From: Synaphobranchus kaupii
Lineage: Eukaryota > Chordata > Actinopteri > Anguilliformes > Synaphobranchidae
DNA: 64,000 bases
Direction of reading: 5' to 3'
Assembly: GCA_029718625.1 (NCBI GenBank)
Contig: CM056376.1
Coordinates: forward strand, 91,706,895-91,770,894
Shown: piece after piece, positions 24,033-38,480 of the stretch
Layout: every line of letters begins with the position of its first letter
Numbering within the stretch: position 1 is the first letter of the stretch
Position numbers and translations under genes: made by a program
Notes under the pieces: model-generated
The model's input: the letters and a program-made list of their open reading frames with translations, nothing else
Databases searched by the model: none
Told to the model about the DNA's origin: nothing

Positions 24033-25388
24033 TATGCACCCGAGAGGGAATTCATTTGGTGCACCACTGATGCTGCAAATTAAGTGAAAATGTCATGTTA
24101 AAAAGTAGCCTAAACATAGTTTAGACATAAACAAACTCTTATTTATTACTTATTTTAAATATATAATGTTTGCCAGCCAAACTCACAAGGCAGATATCTT
24201 GTGAGCAAATCCTTAAGCAAACAGTGGTGCAACATGGAAGAAAGAGAAATGGAGAGCTTTTAGTTATTTGGGAAGATGAAAGTATAAGTGGGCAACAGAA
24301 TTGCTGGGATTTTCTCGAAAGATCAGTAAACAGCTTGAGGTGAGTGGGCTCATGGGGGATTCTGAATAGAGTACACAAAACTAGCTGCAGAAGTTATAGC
24401 TAAAAGGAAGCACCTTGGAATGTGGGAATTCGGCTGATGTAAAAGGCATTAAGGCGATAATGATATGTATAGGCTTTTAATGCAGCATTATCTCCACTTT
24501 CCTTAATGACTCAATAATTTAATTTACTTCATCAGAATTGCATTCAGATTTCTCAATGAGCTTTTATCATTTCCTAAAATCCTCAGTAGTAGAGGTGACT
24601 GCATTCTTATGTTATTTTAAAAAATAAATATTGACTCATTTGTTGCTTACCAGCTTGGCAATGCAAGCATGTTTACAAAGCTAACCATAGAGAAAACATG
24701 GCAGAAAAACAGACAGAAAGAACAAAAGAGAGGAGAAGGAAAGAGACAATGACAGAGGAAGGGGAAAGAGACTGGAATTTAACTGGAGGGATTCCAGTAA
24801 CAGCTCTGTGGAATATCTTGAGCCGTGAGAATAAGTCTGTACATATTAGGATAATCGTTTCTGGTGTGTGTGTAGGGGGGGTCTGCCTGACAGTGTTCAT
24901 CTAAACTGATTTCAAGTGCAGACAAAAGAGTGTGAGTTAGTAATACTAATCATTTTATAGGGGATTATGTAAACCGCTGCTCTGCCGAGAGGCCTTCCAA
25001 CCCAAACATCACAGCTGCATGGAAGTCACGTCATATGCAGCACAGCACTGTAAAACCTATGCCACCGATATTGTCATTTTCTCTGCACCGTTGGTGAATA
25101 ATGTCCTTTTATCCCCCGGAGCTGTGAAGATAGAGGAGACAAAAGGAGAGGGAAGGACAGAAGAAAACACCCCAGGGGGCCCATTTCAGCTGTCTGTGTC
25201 CTGACATCACTTCCTGTCACTTCTTAGCCATACAGCAGTGCCTCAGGGAACCGAGGTAAATTACTCTGTCTGTCCACGCCTGCACGTATGACTGCACCTG
25301 CAAATGTGAAGATTTTACTAACTTCTCCGTCCTAAACCGGGTTTCCGGATTGCAATCCAGGCCAACGGCAGAGATATGCCATTTCACT

Positions 25389-25436
<48 letters not shown>

Positions 25437-26690
25437 CATCCTTAAACATTGTTAGCACTAATGGCGGCAGTTAGGACAGGTGCAGAGTTCAAACGTGTTG
25501 AGGTATAGCCAGCCTCCATGTTGGAACACACAAGCATGCACACACACGGAGGATAAGTTCCCACACTGACGTGCCTCAGAATTCACATTGTTTTTCCTTT
25601 TTTTTTTTGGTTGTTTTTATTTTGGGGATTTTCTTTCTTAATAACTGTTTTATCGTGGTACTGGGGCTTAATCCTTCCAATCACAAGTTTCAAGAAATTG
25701 GGTGCAGCCGCGCATGTTGACGATGGAGTGTGTAATTTTCACCAAATGCTTCAGGCATCCCTTTGAGGATTAGACGCTTTTGTGAGAAATGCATCTCAAC
25801 CCCTCTTCCAACCCCTTCAGAAAAAAAGCAACTCAAATGCAGGCTTATCTGTATGGGTATTAAGATGGGCCTTGTGTCTATCACGGCATACACTGTATTC
25901 CCCAGTCGGTGATGATAGGGGACCTTTGAGACAAATTGGAGAGTGCTAAAATCCAGCTTGTGCCCATTCCCTTCAACTTTGACAAAAGAGAGAGGCGTCC
26001 TGTCCTGGGAGAGAAAGGCTGGCTCAGGCGGAGTCAGCGTAGACGGAGGACGGACGGACGGACCGCGTTTCTGCTGGGGAGGCTGGAGCATATTGGGACG
26101 TACACTGTACACTGTACACTAACGAGTGACACCTGCAAGGCAGGCTGACATACCGCTGCCTGTCATCGGCTAACGAGGATGTTCGTTTTCAAGGTGTGTG
26201 GGAAACTTTCATTTTCCACGCCAGAAGCGTTGCCTTCAAAACAAAACAAAACAAGAAAAATACCCTACACTCTGTGGTCGTTACAAGGTTGAAGGCTGAG
26301 ATCATAATACAGCTTTTGGCTTACAGTTGTTAAAAAAAGGATTTGCAGTGGCAAAGCAAAAACTACGTCTACGTCTTACCTCTCATCAACTACCTCACTT
26401 CATATTCAGCTCTTATGTCAAACCACCTCTTATTTTATGTTTTATGCTCATCAGTCCACAATCTACATTACATGAATTTATAGTCTAGTAACAGTCTAGA
26501 CATATTATTTACTACAGCAGTTAAATGTCCTGCAATTGAGAGGCAATGAGGCAGAGCTCAGCACAAACAGTGTAAAGAGTGTAAATGTGAAAACAAGCAT
26601 CTTTGAAGCTAAGAGTGAAAGGCTTTACTGAAACCTGGATTCAGACTCTGTCCGGGGCCCTTAGCAGCTGGAACGAGAGAAAGAAGGCCT
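24033..26690. other. POT1 intron 3, 5' portion
   Basis: No gene seen. A (GCAC)n microsatellite is at about 25388-25437, ggac tetranucleotides at about 26041-26062 and three copies of tacactg at about 26101-26120. Confidence 0.55.
25388..25437 (+). repeat. (GCAC)n microsatellite
   Basis: About twelve tandem gcac units. Confidence 0.95.
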
Positions 26691-26692
26691 AC

Positions 26693-26793
26693 CCCTTCAG
26701 CGACAGTCTGCGAGAAGTCTTTTGCCAAAGGTCCAAACAGGATGGCGTTGATTGATGTGTGTCCTGAAGGCAGGTTCTGCTGATCCTCATACT
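26693..26793 (-). CDS. pot1: POT1 coding exon 3
   Basis: Acceptor TCTGTCTCAG and donor GGG|GTAGGC. It completes codon 63 (Glu) and encodes residues 64-96, including SINAILFGPLAKDFSQ and ending TVAEG. The strand-turn-helix-like pattern resembles the stretch of OB1 that leads into GDIV in exon 7. Phase 1 in, phase 0 out, matching exon 4. Confidence 0.82.
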
Positions 26794-26954
26794 CTGAGAC
26801 AGACAAAATGAAATTGGATGAGTGACATACAAACGTTTGCAATAATATGATTGTGCTGGTCTGATGAGAGGGGTGGGATTCTAACCAAAGCCGTCTGTGT
26901 ACTTTCCTCCAGCTGCTCTAGTTTCCTCCTCCACTTGAAACAGGCACAGCCCTA

Positions 26955-27285
26955 ACTTATGTGTGGTGTGAGAGTTGTCCATTGTGCATTGTGTGTGTTT
27001 TTCTGTGTGTGTGTGGGTGTGTATGCGTTTCTATGCGTGTGTGTGTGTGTATATATGTGCGTGTGCATTTCTGTGAGTGTGTGTGGGTGTGTATGCGTTT
27101 CTGCGTGTGTGTGTGTGTATGCATTTCTGTGTGTGTGGGTGTGACACGCACAGAAATGCATACACACCCACACACGCACAGAAACACATACACACCCACA
27201 AGCACACAAAAACGCACACACACCCACACTCACAGAAACGCATACACACCCACACACTCACAGAAACGCATACACACCCACACAG
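26955..27285. repeat. inverted minisatellite pair (potential cruciform)
   Basis: The left arm (to about 27142) carries GT-rich units such as gtgggtgtgtatgcgtttct. The right arm carries their reverse complement, agaaacgcatacacacccac. The centre is near 27142. The arms are about 140 bases each. Confidence 0.85.
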
Positions 27286-28754
<1,469 letters not shown>

Positions 28755-29098
28755 TATATATATATTTATATATATATATTTTTTAATGATTTCAGACGTA
28801 CATAGTACAGGCCATCTGAGCTCCCCAATTTCAGTCATGTCACCAATTAGACGCAGTCTGAAATGATGCACCAAACAAGTCTCACTCTCTGGCTCGATAT
28901 TTAATCACGGACCTTCCTTTGACATTGGAGGCTGGCTGAGGAGCAAGGGACTAGGTCTGATAATACCCTCAGTATTGCACGGGGTATGGTAATTACCATC
29001 TGCTCAACTGTGGCAATCTGTTAAGGACTTCTGAAAGATCTTGCAAATCACATTCAATAGAAACTGCATGCTGAAAATCGTAAAACGTAAAAAACGTA
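28755..29098. other. POT1 intron 2, no feature seen
   Basis: A short (TA)n tract lies at about 28755-28780. Otherwise non-coding. Confidence 0.5.
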
Positions 29099-29099
29099 A

Positions 29100-29290
29100 A
29101 AGGGCAGCAATGTGGCAAGAAGGTTAAAGACCTTGACTTGTGTTGCACTGTCCCTGCACCCTTGGGCAAGGTACTTAACCTGAACCGAATTGCTTCAGTA
29201 AATATCCAGTTGTACAAATGAATAAGAGATACAATGTCAGCTGCATAAGTCACTGAGGACAAAGTAATCTGCTTAGCAAATAAATGGCGT
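29100..29290 (+). repeat. diverged tRNA-SINE copy
   Basis: The order gggcagcaatgtggc, gggcaaggtacttaacctga, attgcttcagtaaatatcca and a tail ctgcttagcaaataaatgg parallels the SINE at 38251-38480 on the opposite strand. The B-box part is eroded. Confidence 0.6.
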
Positions 29291-29314
29291 AAATCTGGCT
29301 GGCCGACAGTCTTA

Positions 29315-30382
29315 GGGCCGGATTCAGAGATGGCCAACTTAAGTCATGCACTTAAGTGCCTTTCCTGCACGGTTTTAATGCGGGATGAGATACGCCGTAT
29401 TCTAACCTGTGCTACGCAGGTGCGTTTCTCAAAATTTGGGTGGCACAGGGCATGATATTCTAATGACCTGTTTCTTGTACCTGCCCCCTGGGTTGCCACC
29501 TTTCTACTAAAGAAGTGTGTGGGGGTATACATTTTCAACGTGTCAGTGACAGTGCCTTTAATAACCGCATTTGCCTTTGTAAAATCCTGCACGTTCTCTT
29601 GCATGATGGGGAAGGCAGTGAACGTATTAATCCATCACATTGATAAAATGATAGCTCCTATTGATGACTTGGATATACCCATGACTCAATCAAAAGAAAT
29701 AATCGCTGGACAGTGGTTGCACGCAATATTATTAAGTAAACAAATACATCGTTGGATTTTTTTATTTTAAATTTTATCTTTTTTTAACGATTTACCTAAT
29801 AATGTCATGTAGCCTACAGTGGTGTAACACAATAGCCAATATGCCACGTCAACTTACTTTCAACAATAATTTTGGTGAAGCTGTGCTGTGCTCTGTCAAA
29901 GCGAATATGATCCAGACACTGTCTATCAATTAATCCATCTAATATTGGTCTGGTATGATATACCAGATGGTCAATCATGGCCTATTTGTACGTATCTTTC
30001 TTTTTATGACAGCTCTTTTATAATTGTAAGTAGGCTAGGCAAAGGAAAATCACCAATAAAAAAAGACCAATATTATTTTCAAAGAACATGCACTCATTCT
30101 AATATCCATTTTTGCAAAAGATGCTGTATTTTTCATAATCATTTATTGGCGGCGCTAGACATAAACTACCTTTTTTTTTCTAACAAAGTTGCAGGGAAAA
30201 AATTATTAAGTGGAAACACATTATCATCAAATCTCCACCCCGCGCGCTTAATGGCGTGTATATACTGCAGAGACGCTTAAAACAGCGGATAAGTCAAACG
30301 TCTGAATCACAAATATCTTAAATTACGCGGAATTTCGGGAGTAAGTCCAATTTGCGCGTAATCTCAACTCTGAATCCGGCCC
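29315..30382. mobile_element. PIF/Harbinger non-autonomous element
   Basis: Terminal inverted repeat gggccggattcagag at both ends, flanked by a TTA duplication (29312-29314 and 30383-30385), the usual 3-bp target of PIF/Harbinger. Overlapping open frames inside (29344-29604 minus, 29519-29770 plus, 29888-30280 plus) show no transposase or Myb motif that I recognise. Confidence 0.8.
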
Positions 30383-30385
30383 TTA

Positions 30386-31195
30386 GTAGTTAAAAAAAAG
30401 AAGAAAAAAAGAAGAAGAAAAAAAAACAACCATCGCATCAGAGTGCTGACGGGCAGCGGGTGTGTTGACTGACAGTTCAAAGAAAATCTGCAAGAAATAC
30501 CATTGGCTACATCAAACTCCAACCGCAACTGACCTGATTTCAGCCCTCTCTTCATTCAGCCGACAACCTTGTGAAATGCGGTTCAGCGGCACTGCCGGGT
30601 TCAGACAATGCCAGGACTATTAAATGCAAGCAGGGGCAATAATGTGGGTGTTTACGTGCAGTTTAATGCTGTCAGCTAGTCTTGAGGTAACGTGATAATT
30701 AATGAGTGAATATGCACTGAAAGCAGTGTGGCACACTGGAATGTGAAGGTTACGGCCGTTATAAAGGCTGCATCGCAGGTTTGCCTCCCCATACAGTACG
30801 TTTACATTTGTATTAAGAAAAGGCCTTTTCTAATATAAAAAATTCATGAGCACTTTTGGTCTGCAGTGAAAAACATGAGAAAATAGGGGGCTCTGTGAGT
30901 AAAAAGCCTTATCACAGCGAGCAGCCAGCTGCTAGCATGCGAGTCACCAAGAAGAGATTTGCACAAACATGGCCATTACAAAAAAGCACCCCTCTCCACT
31001 AAAAAAATATGTTAAATAGCTAAAACCTATTTAAATAAATTCTGACAAACAGCTTACATTTCCAAGCAGCGAAAACCAGCCAGCAGACCAGTTGATACAG
31101 AATAGCCGTTCACAATCTGGCCTCAGAAATTTCAACAAAATAATATTTAAAGATAAAAATATGAAGTGATTTAAACACATTGGAGTTCACGTATC
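30386..31195. other. POT1 intron 2, no feature seen
   Basis: An A/G-rich tract lies at about 30390-30428. No gene or element boundary was seen. Confidence 0.5.
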
Positions 31196-31203
31196 ATTTA
31201 CAT

Positions 31204-31934
31204 CAGTGGTTCTCAACCCTGGTCCTGGGGACCCCCTGTGTATGCTGGTTTTCGTTCCAACCACAATTGCAATACTTTTTTTAACAAGCTGTTAATTTTT
31301 CTTAATTAGGTGTTTTTAATGTTTAGAGGGATTATTTACATTCTTAAGCCACATTATGTTAGTAATAGCTATGCATGCCATGAAGAATAAAAGTCCAATA
31401 TTCACATTGTGCTGTATTGTAAACAATTAAAAGGAGGTAAAAAATGTTTTAACTGATCAAATTAAAGACTGAGGTGAATCAATTGGCTCATAATTGGTGA
31501 AATTGTGGACACATGGCCACTAAAACTAACCGTTTGGTAAATAATGAAGAATTCAAAGACAAAGCAAATGATAACGAGCCAAACCTGCATTGTGTTAACA
31601 AGTTTAAGGAAAAAATTATGAAGGAACTTAAACTTGTGTTCAATTACCTAATTAGGAGCCTATTCACCTGAGTTCTTACCTCTTCTTTGTAATTGTTTGC
31701 AATATAACACAATAAGCATAACGAACATGGGATTTTCTTTCTTCAAAGCATGCATAGCTATTGCTAACATAACATGGCTTAAGAGAGTAAAGAGTTTAAA
31801 GTGTTCTCTCTATACAATAAAAACACCTAATTAAGAAAAAATAACAGCTTGTTAAAATTCTGGTATTGCAATTGTGGTTGGAACGAAAACCAGCATACAC
31901 AGGGGGTCCCCAGGACCAGGGTTGAGAACCACTG
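31204..31934. mobile_element. hAT foldback element with perfect 8-bp duplication
   Basis: Ends cagtggttctcaaccctggt, inverted at both sides, are flanked by identical atttacat (31196-31203 and 31935-31942). The inverted repeats extend about 185 bases with few differences and fade toward the centre, so most of the 731-bp element is palindromic. There is no transposase. Confidence 0.93.
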
Positions 31935-31970
31935 ATTTACATCATCTGGCCATCTGCTGTTGTAACGCAC

Positions 31971-32046
31971 CTTGAATCACAGTCTTCAGAATGTAGTCAT
32001 AGTCACCTTCGCTGGATGCCAAAGGGAATTTCTGAAGAACTTTTGC
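31971..32046 (-). CDS. pot1: POT1 coding exon 2
   Basis: Acceptor ACATTTCAG and donor CAAG|GTGCGT. It encodes residues 38-62 plus the first base of codon 63, starting AKVLQKF and containing DYDYILKTVIQ, an alternating hydrophobic pattern suited to a beta strand of an OB fold. Phase 0 in, phase 1 out. A 731-bp hAT foldback element lies in the next intron; its target-site duplication ends only 28 bases from the donor. Confidence 0.82.
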
Positions 32047-33500
32047 CTGAAATGTAACAAAGATATGAAGGTAAGGGGAAGAATGGAAAGTTAAGAATCT
32101 CCATTAAGGTATTTGTATTTACATTTTCTTCAATGGATTCTGCTCTTGCATTTGATACAGGCTCCACAGATGAGCACAGATGGCGCAGCAGTTGTCGTCT
32201 CGTCAGGCCACAGCATTAGTAGCTATAGTCAGAAGCAGTTCGTGGAAATTAAGTTTGAAATTAAGTTTTGTTCAGTAATACTCATTTGAGCATCTCGGGA
32301 CAATACAAAAAGACCGTCTGTGCGTTTCTTGTTTTATTTTTTCCACACGATACATCGTTGAGCTCACTGAAAGTCAGCTATTTTCCCATAGGAATACATT
32401 GAGCAGCAGAGACCAACCAACCTAGTGACGTCACGACCGCAGTTGGTCCAAGATGGCTGCACCCTAGTGGAAAAAAAGCTAATTTCAACTTCTTTTTCCA
32501 GCAAATACGGGTGGGTTTGAGATTTGAACGCACGATCATATCTAATTTAAGGTAAAATGCTAACGAACCAGAGCCACTTTACAGAGTGCTTCATGTCCCC
32601 TTTAAGGTAAAAGAGCGTATAACGTTACAATCAAGACCCGAGAAAGCTGTTACGTTAGCTAACGTTAGCCAGCTCAGGTAACGTTATGGTTCGCAACCAA
32701 AGAATATGTAAAATCTATTGTTTTTGGCATTCCTTGTTGTCATATGTGATCCACAATTTACAAATCTGAAATCAGAATAGATCTAGCTTAATCGGTTCAA
32801 AAGATATAATGCTAAAATCAACGCTTTTTTGGGCCACTGAGCCAATTCAATTGATAGGCAAGCAACGTTAGCTAGCTGTCTGTGCACTGCAAATTATGTT
32901 AGCATAGCAAGCCATCTCACTAGCTAGCTATTTATTTTTATTTTCTACAGATCACAGCAACCCTGAACAAGCACTGAACGTAACCAACCCTGAACAAGCC
33001 CTGAACATGACTAACATAACACTGTCGCCTGCCTAGCTACTTGGGCTGTGTAGGGTGGCTCGTTTTTTCATATGGAGCGAAACACCCTCGATCTCACACT
33101 AGCCCTGTCGTTTTCTCTTCTCCTGACTGCAAAACCATTGTTACTATCTTCGTTGCAGGGAGTTTTTCCATGCCACTATTGCCTTTGGCTTGCTCTAGAG
33201 GGCGTTTATATGCTGTGTTTTTATGTGAAGCGTATTGTGACGACTGGTTGTGAAATGCACTATATAAATAAATACAGATTTTATTTGATTTGATTGTTGT
33301 AGTGTGTTGTTATTGCACATTGATCAATAATAGCCCCAGTGACCGGCGGCAGAAATTACAGATTTGTTCATTTTCCATCCATATTTGTTGTAAATGTGCA
33401 CTGCCACTACTAGATAAACTTCCGGGTTTGCCAAGCCAAGCCTTGTTTTCGTTTTTAAAATGGCCGCCGTGAGACTAAAGTGAATAGTATGGAACCCATG
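32047..33500. other. POT1 intron 1 with a LINE 3' tail
   Basis: Mostly non-coding. At about 33245-33297, aatgcactatataaataaat followed by ttgatttgatt is a LINE/SINE-type 3' tail on the plus strand. The open frames at 33041-33293 lie in that repeat. Confidence 0.5.
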
Positions 33501-33672
33501 ATTGGCTAAATGGCTCTAAGTTATCAAGGGTCTGCGGTATCAAACGAGCCTCAAACCATCACTCTGCTGCCAGATATGCAGTAGATATGGATGGATCACT
33601 TTAAGAGTTGTTTCTCCTGACTCATTCTCCTATTGAACTCAATGGAAAAATAAGTCAGAAGAAACAACCCTT
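33500..33672. repeat. foldback repeat (copy 2)
   Basis: Shares atggctctaag, tatcaagggtctg, ccatcactc and agtagatatggatgg with 23755-23990. Its inner arms gtttctcctgac and gtcagaagaaac face each other. It lies 137 bases below POT1 exon 1. Confidence 0.7.
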
Positions 33673-33808
33673 CATACTTTGGCATTTAACATACAAATGG
33701 CATTTAACAGAGATCTGTGTCACAGAGAGTGAGATGTGGGTCACACACATGGAGAGGAGAAAGAGAGAGAGTGAGAGAGAATAAAAACCTGTATTCTCAA
33801 GCACTAAC

Positions 33809-33924
33809 CTTCACAAACGTGTCTGAACAAGCAGAGGAGAGGCTCAGATGCGGTATGGGAACCCTCTGGAAGTGAGTGGGAACTTGTGTCCCAGTGTCTG
33901 TGACCACACAGATAGGCATGATAC
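33809..33924 (-). CDS. pot1: POT1 coding exon 1 (start codon exon)
   Basis: The exon follows an acceptor (TGTCCCAG) and has five untranslated bases before ATG at 33919-33917. It encodes residues 1-37, beginning MPICVVTDTG and ending SDTFVK, and ends at the donor AAG|GTTAGT in phase 0. Human POT1 has no counterpart to this exon that I know of. I chose this ATG because it is the first in the exon and the frame runs without a break into exon 2. The true first exon, if non-coding, was not identified. Confidence 0.8.
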
Positions 33925-35284
33925 CTGGGACAGGAAGAAGAGATAAGGACTCCATTACCTCTTAAAATGCCCTAGATTTAAGAACTCCATTACCCATGAA
34001 GCAGTGCCTGAGGCAAGAAAGATACAGTACAGATATGAAAAAGCTGCATCTATTTTAAAGTAAATACATTAATAAAAGATCCACACTCAACATTTTCCAT
34101 TAAACAATGAATTAATGGCAGCAAATCTGGAGTGGGTTCTCACTTCAGCGTTCAGGTTAAAGGAAAAATTCTTCCAAAAATATCAAAAATTTATTTTCTT
34201 TTACTATCAGCAGATTATAACTCAAACACCCACAGCACAGTAAGTATAATACTCAGCTTGGCAAGACACTCCAAATATTTATACAAGTTAGACTACTCCA
34301 AATGACAAAGGTTGGAAGAACTAATCAATATCAATCATCTATACATGGTTGAGTGCTTGTGCTCTCTCCATCAAGAAACTTGGTGTGTCAATATGATGTT
34401 CCTATCTTTTAAACTTTTCCTGAGTGTGTACACATCAGTTTCCCTTGACTCAAGCTCCCATAGTTCATTTAAAAAGTAATTGGCTATGATGATTATGAGA
34501 TGTTTGGTGAAATGCTTGATGGGAACTGCATTAAAAGCCAAATTGGAAGACTAGTTAGTGTGAGCATGACAGAAATATATAACCTACAAAGTCAAATTCA
34601 GCTAGATTTGGTAAGATTACTACAACAAACACAAGGTACAGCATATGTATTGAACCAAGTGCTGTGACTTTTTCCCTTTTGAAACAGATGCACATAGATG
34701 ATTCTGGAACATATTTAAAATATCACATTTATGAAATATAAATGCCAAGATACTAAAACAGAATCATAACGGTGCTTGTATGCAGCTGTAAAACTGATGA
34801 ATTGTAAATGTGCAAATTCAATTAGCAAACATTTAATAAAATGCATGCATTACCCACGGATGGTCATGCTTCTATAAATTATAGCATTTATGTATAAAAG
34901 GAAAATACAAACAAATTGAGCAAATGCTTGGGGAAAATAAAAATAAAATGAAAATGCGAAAATTAAGCAGATTTTTCCTTTCAGCCATAGATGACAGCCC
35001 CCGTCAGGCTGGTTTCCCCCTGTGCCACCTGTTAAGAGACATGCACTGTGGAGCCACACGTACTCAACATCTGTGGACTCAGTCAGTCAGTCAGTTAGTC
35101 AGTGAGTCTGCCAGGCCTCCAGGGGCACTGTTCCCCGTTAGAGCCAGGAGAAGGAACCGGCAGAGCGAGACACAGCCACTGCTGTAATTTGTGAGGGGAT
35201 TCTCTGAAATTCAGCTGATCTGCCAAGCATAAAAATGGAGTAGATTAAAAAAAATAAAATAACGCGCTAACTGAAGAGAAAGGT
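33925..35284. other. sequence upstream of POT1 exon 1, no feature seen
   Basis: AT-rich; presumably intron before the start-codon exon. A short cagt tandem lies near 35082-35104. Confidence 0.45.
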
Positions 35285-35665
35285 TGGCCTTTAAAGAGGG
35301 AACGCTACGCTGCTCTCTCTCTCGGCTCGGTCAGGAGGAGGCGGCCTCTGCCCTGCCGGTCCCCAAAGGGAAAGTAGGACTACAGAGACGTACGGCGGGG
35401 ACGGCTGAGTGACACCGCGCCTAAATACCACTCCCCGCCCCGCGACTTCACCGGGAAAATGTCAGAGCTCGGGCGCCCTGCGGAGGGGCAGCGGCTGTGC
35501 CATCCCTCCTGGTGATACAGGCACCCAGGCCCTGCTCGTTACCGAACAGCCCCTAATTAACCGAAATCTCAGCGCAGTACACATGGCATGGCACGCAGCG
35601 GGTAATGCCTGCTTGCAGAGTTTCGTTTTCTGGGGACGTCTAACGAGCACGCAGCGCACGAGTGC
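35285..35665. promoter_or_regulatory. CpG-rich block, candidate POT1 promoter
   Basis: This block is richer in G+C and CpG than its surroundings (gtacggcgggg, cgcgcc, cgccccgcgac). It lies about 1.4 kb above POT1 exon 1, where a non-coding first exon is needed. There is no direct evidence of a start site, and it could belong to another transcript. Confidence 0.25.
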
Positions 35666-38250
35666 TGTCCCGTGCTTTGTTTTATTTTTTTATTTTTTTT
35701 GAGGATTCATAACGAAGATTAATGATGCCCCTTTCCGTGAAGAAATAATAAACAACCTCTTCCAGAATTTTTTTTAAAAAACTGCCGTTTTAACAGTTAC
35801 TTATTCCAGTCCAGCACCTGAATGTGGTGATTTCATAATCAACATTTATAAGACGAATGGCTTGTACGAGCATTGAGCTGCAAAATCGTAATTAATTGGC
35901 ATCTGAGATTTCAACAGACAGAAGAAACCCCCCCAAAAACACAGCTGTCATTTGAAGATTGCTCATTCATTTCAGTGCTTTTCGTTTGTTTGGCTGTTTT
36001 ACTGACTGTTCTTCGATTGATAATACGAGAATGAGAGAAAGCAACAGGCTGGATGCTCCAACGGAATTGGTGAGCTGGGGTTTTTCGCATTGCCAAAAGC
36101 CCTGGCCTCTGCCACTATGCTCTTCCAAGCAGCTTGGCCCTGGCTCACGGCCATGATCGCCACCAACATGATGCTGTAGCTTGTCGTGTCTATCAAAGCG
36201 GATCCTTATTTTCTCCAGTCACAGCGATGCCTGGTAGATGTTCCCTGACATATGGGCAAAAGTCATTTGGCCAGGGTAAACACCATTCAGTCACACTAGT
36301 GCACACAGCCAGGGTGAACTTCAGCAAATAACTCACAGGATTCTGTGGTGCCGTGGGCGTATGTAACCGGTGCAGAAGTGATTATGACGGGCGTGTGGGC
36401 AGACGCTCCACTGGAGGTCCTGCCCCCTCCAGCTGAGAGTGAGGTCCGTGAACCTTTCTGCAGCCGCGCTGTCTTCGCCGACGTGTCAGAACATAAAGGG
36501 GCCGCTGTTGAGGAGCGATGCGCGCGGACCCCGCTGTGATTTAAAGGGAAGTGGAAATCCTTTTACTGGCCTCATTGCAATTCCGCTGCTAGCACAAAAA
36601 AAGGCAAATCTCTGCTTCTCAGAAGTGGATTGCTGACTCCCTCAGCACAGAAGTGCCCCGGGTTGCCGGCTCTTAACCTGGAGGGCCACAGTCGTCCAAG
36701 CCCTCCTTAAATCATCATCACGTCCGTAGCCATTTGGACTAATCAAGCTTAATAAATGGGTCCAGTTAAGGTTCCCCCACTCTCAGGTGTAGTGACATAA
36801 AACGCAGGTTGTGGACCGGGCTCCGAGCAGAATTGAGCCGTGTGGGTGGAGTGCAATTTAATGTTACGCACAGCTTTTTAATCTGAACACAGCACGCAGC
36901 ACCCTGGGAAGGACCCAGAGGTCGGCGGGGGGGGAGGGGGAGAATTCACCGGAATGCAGCGCGGCAAGGGAACAGGGTGTTCTGGCCTGATGAGTGGGCC
37001 GCGGTCTCGCAGCGCGGCGGCACAATTCTGTTGTGACCGATGAGGCGTGTTGGTGTTCTTAAGCAGCAGAGAGCGGCTGTCAACCCGCCGCAGCTCGATA
37101 AGAATATCGGCATGCTGGCTTTCATCACTCTCACCACCCCCAGCCCCCAGCCCCCACCGTCAGACTTTCCTCAGTATTCCGGCTCAGATACCACCAACTG
37201 TTATGAAGGCTTTCACCCCAAACAGGCTGCAGCTGTCAGTGTACAGACCCTAGGTTAAATAAAAAAAATGGGATGGGGGGGGGGGGTTTGCATTCTCTCT
37301 GTATCTCTGTATCTCTGACTCTCACACACACGCACGGTTTCGCCCGGCTTTTCATGCATGAAGAAATCATTTTTCTTTGTCTCACACGTTCATGTCATTT
37401 AATTCTTTCCAAGATCACAAAATCTACGTAATTCAAATCTTGTGCCTCGTGGGCTTCGGACCATGTATATGCACAAATTTCTGCACGCAAGCACGCATTC
37501 ATTCACGCACACGCACGCACACGCACGCACACACACACACACACAAAACCAGCCTTCCAGTTTGCTTTTCCACCCTCCTGGGGCTTTGTGCTGCTGTGGC
37601 AACACAGTTAGAATCAAACTAATTAATCCTGGGGAAGGATCCAGGTGTTAATCACACGGATTTCACTGCAAGGAGGAAATACTCACATTGAGAGGAGAGG
37701 AGCCTTTTTCTACATTCCACAGCTTAAAACACACAATTTCATCAATAAAACATTGATATTTGCTGTGGATCCAGAGGAAAAAAAATAAATAAATACAGTT
37801 AACATAACTTACACTGTGTTGTTTAGCTAAAAGCTTTGCAGAATAATTCACATTCTGCACCAGCCCCATTCTAATCATTCCACCCAGGAGCCAGTTCACT
37901 CTAGGGAGCTGGAATTAAACAGTACACGTGAGTACCACAATCTCCTCAACATCCATATCAACGAATAGGCTAACCCACAAACATTTAAACATAATGTGCA
38001 CACAAACACTCATATGTTAGCATATCCAGGTCAATGCAACATCCATTCTACATTTGTAAGCAAAAATACCCAAGCTACTCTGCAAAATCAACATTTTCAT
38101 GACAGTTGTGTATCAGAAAATGAAACTCTGCAACATTGCGTTGCAGATCTTGCTAGTTGGCAACTTTATTATTTGTGATTGAGTGCATCTCTGGCACCTG
38201 CGGTCTAAATTATCAGGTATGCATTTTTTTCCAAAATACAATTAAAAATT
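35666..38250. other. non-coding, moderately GC-rich
   Basis: No exon was recognised. Contains a G run at about 37276-37287 and a (CA/CG)n tract at about 37505-37545. Overlapping two-strand open frames at 36340-36640 and 36946-37258 reflect base composition. Confidence 0.45.
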
Positions 38251-38480
38251 TGTAGACATTACATTACAGGCATTTAGCAGACACTCTTATCCAGAGCGAC
38301 TTACACAACTTTTTATCATGCTTTATATATTATCCATTTATACAGCTGGATATACTGAAGCAATTCAGGTTAAGTACCTTGCTCAAGGGTACAACGGCAG
38401 TGACCTACCTGGGAATCGAACCTGAAACCTTTCGGTTACAAGGCCAGTTCCTTAACCATTATACTACACTGCCGTAGACA
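38251..38480 (-). repeat. tRNA-derived SINE, near full length
   Basis: Read on the minus strand: an A-box region tagtataatggttaaggaac, a B-box ggttcgattcc, a body with aggtacttaacctgaattgc, and a tail gtcgctctggataagagtgt ending ctgctaaatgcctgtaatgt, shared with L2-type LINEs. The flanks share gtagaca (about 38251 and 38475), a likely target duplication. Other diverged copies in the window are at 4783, 6538, 29100 and 45338. Confidence 0.85.

Noticed and set aside
29344..30280. Open frames inside the TTA-flanked PIF/Harbinger element as transposase
   Set aside because: No DDE nuclease or Myb motif is visible and the frames overlap on opposite strands.
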